Shown one piece after another: positions 62,170 to 64,000 of a stretch of DNA of 64,000 bases. The translations under genes were made by a program, and so were the position numbers. The notes under the pieces were generated by a model that was not told the DNA's origin, did not search any database, and saw nothing but the letters and a program-made list of their open reading frames with translations. Origin of the DNA: Sphingomonas sp. Leaf17 (GTDB lineage: Bacteria; Pseudomonadota; Alphaproteobacteria; Sphingomonadales; Sphingomonadaceae); assembly GCF_001421505.1 (NCBI RefSeq), contig NZ_LMKL01000006.1, forward strand, positions 62,001 through 126,000. Direction: 5' to 3'. How positions within the stretch are numbered: position 1 is the stretch's first letter; every line of letters starts with the position of its first letter.

Positions 62170-63336
62170 ATGACCGTACCCGACCAGCCCAGCTTCACCG
62201 TCGACGGCAATCGCCTGACCCTGCTCGACACGGGTCCGGGCCGGTTGCAGGCGCTGATCGACCTGATCGACGGCGCGCAGACGTCCCTGCGGATCCTGTA
62301 CTATATCTACGCCGACGACACATCGGGTCAGCGGGTCAATGCGGCACTGATCGCGGCGGCGCGGCGCGGCGTGCGGACCGCGGTGATCGTCGACGGGTTC
62401 GGCAGCGACGCGGCCGACGCCGCGTTCTTCCAGCCGCTGGAGGATGCCGGTATCGCGATGTGCCGGTTCCTGCCCCGGTTCGGCCGCCGCTTCCTGTTGC
62501 GCAACCACCAGAAGCTGGCCCTGGCCGACGACACGCGGATCATCGTCGGCGGCTTCAACGTGGAGGATGATTATTTCGGCACGCCGGCAAACCAGGCCTG
62601 GCGCGACCTGGGCCTGTTGATCGAGGGGCCGGCGGCGGGCCGGATCGCGCCCTATTTCGACGCGCTGGCCAAATGGACGCATGACAACCCGCCGCGCCTG
62701 CGAAAACTGCGCAAGTCGCTGGCGCAGTGGAGCGAGCCGGTCGGCCCCGTCCACTGGCTGGTCGGTGGCCCCACGCGAAAACTGTCGCCCTGGGCGCGGA
62801 CGGTGCGCGACGACATGCGGTCGGCGCGGCGGATCGACATCATCGCCGCCTATTTCACGCCAAGCCCCGGCCTGTTGCGGCGGCTGGACAAGGCGGGCCG
62901 GGTCGGTGCCGCCGTGCGGATCGTGACCGCCGCCAAATCCGACAACAACGCGACGATCGCGGCGGCCCGCTTCACCTATGCCGGCCTGTTGCGAAAAGGC
63001 GTCCGCCTGTTCGAATACCAGCCGACCAAGCTGCACACCAAACTCTATGTAATGGACGATATCGTCCATGTCGGGTCGGCCAATTTCGACATGCGCAGCC
63101 TGTTCCTGAACATGGAACTGATGGTGCGGATCGAAGACGCCGCCTTCGCCGCGCATGTCCGCGGCTATATCGACGGCGAGATCGCGCAGTCGGAGGCGAT
63201 CACGCCGGCGCTGTACAAGGCGCGCACCAACTGGGTGCAGCGCGTGCGGCAGTTCGTCGCCTATTTCATCGTCGCGGTACTCGACCCCGGCCTGTCGCGC
63301 GGGCTGAATTTCGGGATCGAGACGCCGGAGGAATAG
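62170..63336 (+). CDS. Phospholipase D family protein (cardiolipin synthase-like)
   Basis: A 388-residue protein with two HKD motifs: [11 protein letters not shown] (His113, Lys115, Asp120) and [10 protein letters not shown] (His289, Lys291, Asp296). This is the PLD superfamily that includes cardiolipin and phosphatidylserine synthases. It lacks the N-terminal helices of ClsA and so resembles the ClsB/ClsC-type soluble form. Phospholipid synthesis is the likely role. Next to it, on the opposite strand, is a possible phospholipid methyltransferase. A G-run motif follows the stop. Confidence 0.9.
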   Translation: MTVPDQPSFTVDGNRLTLLDTGPGRLQALIDLIDGAQTSLRILYYIYADDTSGQRVNAALIAAARRGVRTAVIVDGFGSDAADAAFFQPLEDAGIAMCRFLPRFGRRFLLRNHQKLALADDTRIIVGGFNVEDDYFGTPANQAWRDLGLLIEGPAAGRIAPYFDALAKWTHDNPPRLRKLRKSLAQWSEPVGPVHWLVGGPTRKLSPWARTVRDDMRSARRIDIIAAYFTPSPGLLRRLDKAGRVGAAVRIVTAAKSDNNATIAAARFTYAGLLRKGVRLFEYQPTKLHTKLYVMDDIVHVGSANFDMRSLFLNMELMVRIEDAAFAAHVRGYIDGEIAQSEAITPALYKARTNWVQRVRQFVAYFIVAVLDPGLSRGLNFGIETPEE

Positions 63337-63371
63337 CGGAAGGTGTCAAAGGTTACGCCCGCAGGGGGGGG
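63337..63371 (+). repeat. G-run 3' motif, copy 2 (after the PLD gene)
   Basis: Directly after the TAG stop comes CGGAAGGTGTCAAAGGTTAC, then GCCCGCA and eight G. It parallels the sequence after ccmB (43497-43545 on the reverse strand) in position, spacing and core AAAGGTTAC. Confidence 0.65.
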
Positions 63372-63409
63372 TGACCCGTGGTTCGTTTCGATACCGTTAT
63401 GGTTTCGTA

Positions 63410-63994
63410 CTAGTCCTTCCAGCCCCAGTAGAGCTGCGCCGGCGGCACGTTCCACCATTCCATCGCATGGTCCATGCGCGGGAAATGCGGGTCGAGGAAC
63501 ACGCGCACCTTGGGCGAGAACTGATAGACCAGGAACGCGCCGCCGGGCCGCAGCACCGCCTTGGTCGCCGCCGCGATCGCCGGGCCGACGCCGGCCGGCA
63601 GGGTCGAGAACGGCAGCCCGGACAGGACATAGTCGGCCGATTCGAACCCGTGATCGGCAATGATCTGCTGCACGTCGGCGGCCGACCCGCTGACCGCGGC
63701 GAAGCGCGGGTCGGTAATCGTGTGGCGCAGATAGCGGATAAAATCGGGATTGGTGTCGATCACGATCAGCTTGGCGTCGGGGGCCATGCGATCGAGGATC
63801 GGGCGGCAGAAGGTGCCGACGCCGGGACCATATTCCACGAACAGCTTGCAGTTCGCCCAGTCGACCGGACCCAGCATCTTGCGGATCAGCCGGTCGGACG
63901 ACGGCACGACCGAGCCGACCATCACCGGATGCTTGAAGAACCCTTGCAGGAACATGCCCCATGGCGATGGCATGCCGGCCGGGCGGTTACGCAC
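63410..63994 (-). CDS. SAM-dependent methyltransferase, PmtA-like (start near window edge)
   Basis: A 194-residue or longer protein; the frame stays open to the edge, so the true start may lie outside. GTG 63994 and ATG 63973 are candidate starts. It shows a SAM motif CKLFVEYGPGVGTFCRPILD, IVIDTNPDFIRYLR and the late KAVLRPGGAFLVYQFSPKVR, plus a hydrophobic loop ADYVLSGLPFSTLPAGVGP. The pattern resembles phospholipid N-methyltransferases that make phosphatidylcholine, in keeping with the neighbouring PLD enzyme, but a different lipid or small substrate is possible. Confidence 0.75.
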   Translation of the reverse strand: MRNRPAGMPSPWGMFLQGFFKHPVMVGSVVPSSDRLIRKMLGPVDWANCKLFVEYGPGVGTFCRPILDRMAPDAKLIVIDTNPDFIRYLRHTITDPRFAAVSGSAADVQQIIADHGFESADYVLSGLPFSTLPAGVGPAIAAATKAVLRPGGAFLVYQFSPKVRVFLDPHFPRMDHAMEWWNVPPAQLYWGWKD

Positions 63995-64000
63995 ACGCCG

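Overview
The window is GC-rich, densely coding alphaproteobacterial chromosome. Several features point to Sphingomonadales, probably Sphingomonas or a close relative. These include the gene order ctaC-ctaD-ctaB-ctaG-ctaE-DUF983-SURF1 with thrC nearby, an aa3-oxidase subunit IV gene heading a three-gene pnt transhydrogenase operon, DUF3297, DUF6456 and DUF2501 proteins, a large TonB-dependent receptor, GGAAC-N16-GGTT (EcfG-like) promoters, and many dispersed REP-like palindromes. I see no prophage, insertion sequence, integron or CRISPR array. Most of the window is core genome.

Layout. 0-9 kb: a truncated DUF3617 lipoprotein, uvrB, a PRC-barrel stress-type protein, a lipoprotein, a gene-poor stretch holding an 18-codon ORF with an extended Shine-Dalgarno and a terminated structured RNA, a soluble chemoreceptor, a DUF2501 protein, class I fumarase, and a hydrolase. 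8.3-13.6 kb: a PhoP/PhoQ-like two-component pair flanked by genes for small secreted proteins that share a direct-repeat motif upstream, then dapD with a HAD nucleotidase. 13.6-22 kb: a luciferase-like monooxygenase, a HAD phosphatase, an EF-hand protein, a sigma-54 activator, then coxIV-pntAA-(DUF559 element)-pntAB-pntB. 22-30.8 kb: tRNA-Val(UAC), regulators, a sulfotransferase-like protein, glpX, a CPBP protease, and the reverse-strand operon pyrE-pdxJ-acpS-lepB-AI-2E permease-maiA. 31-42.9 kb: the aa3-type cytochrome oxidase structural and assembly genes, interrupted by terminators and a lipoprotein gene, then thrC and a methyltransferase. 43-50 kb: cytochrome c maturation genes ccmA and ccmB, a small zincin, pterin dehydratase, an S41 peptidase, an SDR enzyme, and an osmoprotectant ABC transporter with a fused permease/binding protein. 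50-64 kb: a TonB-dependent receptor, a glutathione-dependent formaldehyde detoxification operon, siroheme synthase with a ZntB-type transporter, the argH-lipoprotein-lysA operon divergent from a TlpA-like lipoprotein, rpoZ, a phospholipase D family enzyme, and a methyltransferase at the right edge.

How the genes work together. Respiration and redox balance dominate: cytochrome oxidase with heme O synthesis, Cox11 and SURF1 assembly factors, heme export for cytochrome c, proton-translocating transhydrogenase, and fumarase. Lysine, arginine and threonine synthesis are represented by dapD, lysA, argH and thrC.

Four observations deserve most attention. (1) A 44-nt terminal inverted repeat pair encloses a DUF559 nuclease-like gene inserted between pntAA and pntAB, and the repeats supply ribosome-binding sequences on both sides. 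(2) A GTTnA-N5-GTTnAG direct repeat lies upstream of three small secreted-protein genes and the two-component pair, suggesting a small envelope regulon. (3) A stretch at 3.6-3.9 kb pairs a maximal Shine-Dalgarno with an 18-codon ORF and a terminated structured RNA. (4) A G-run motif directly follows the stop codons of two unrelated genes. Functions are read from sequence alone; no database search was run.
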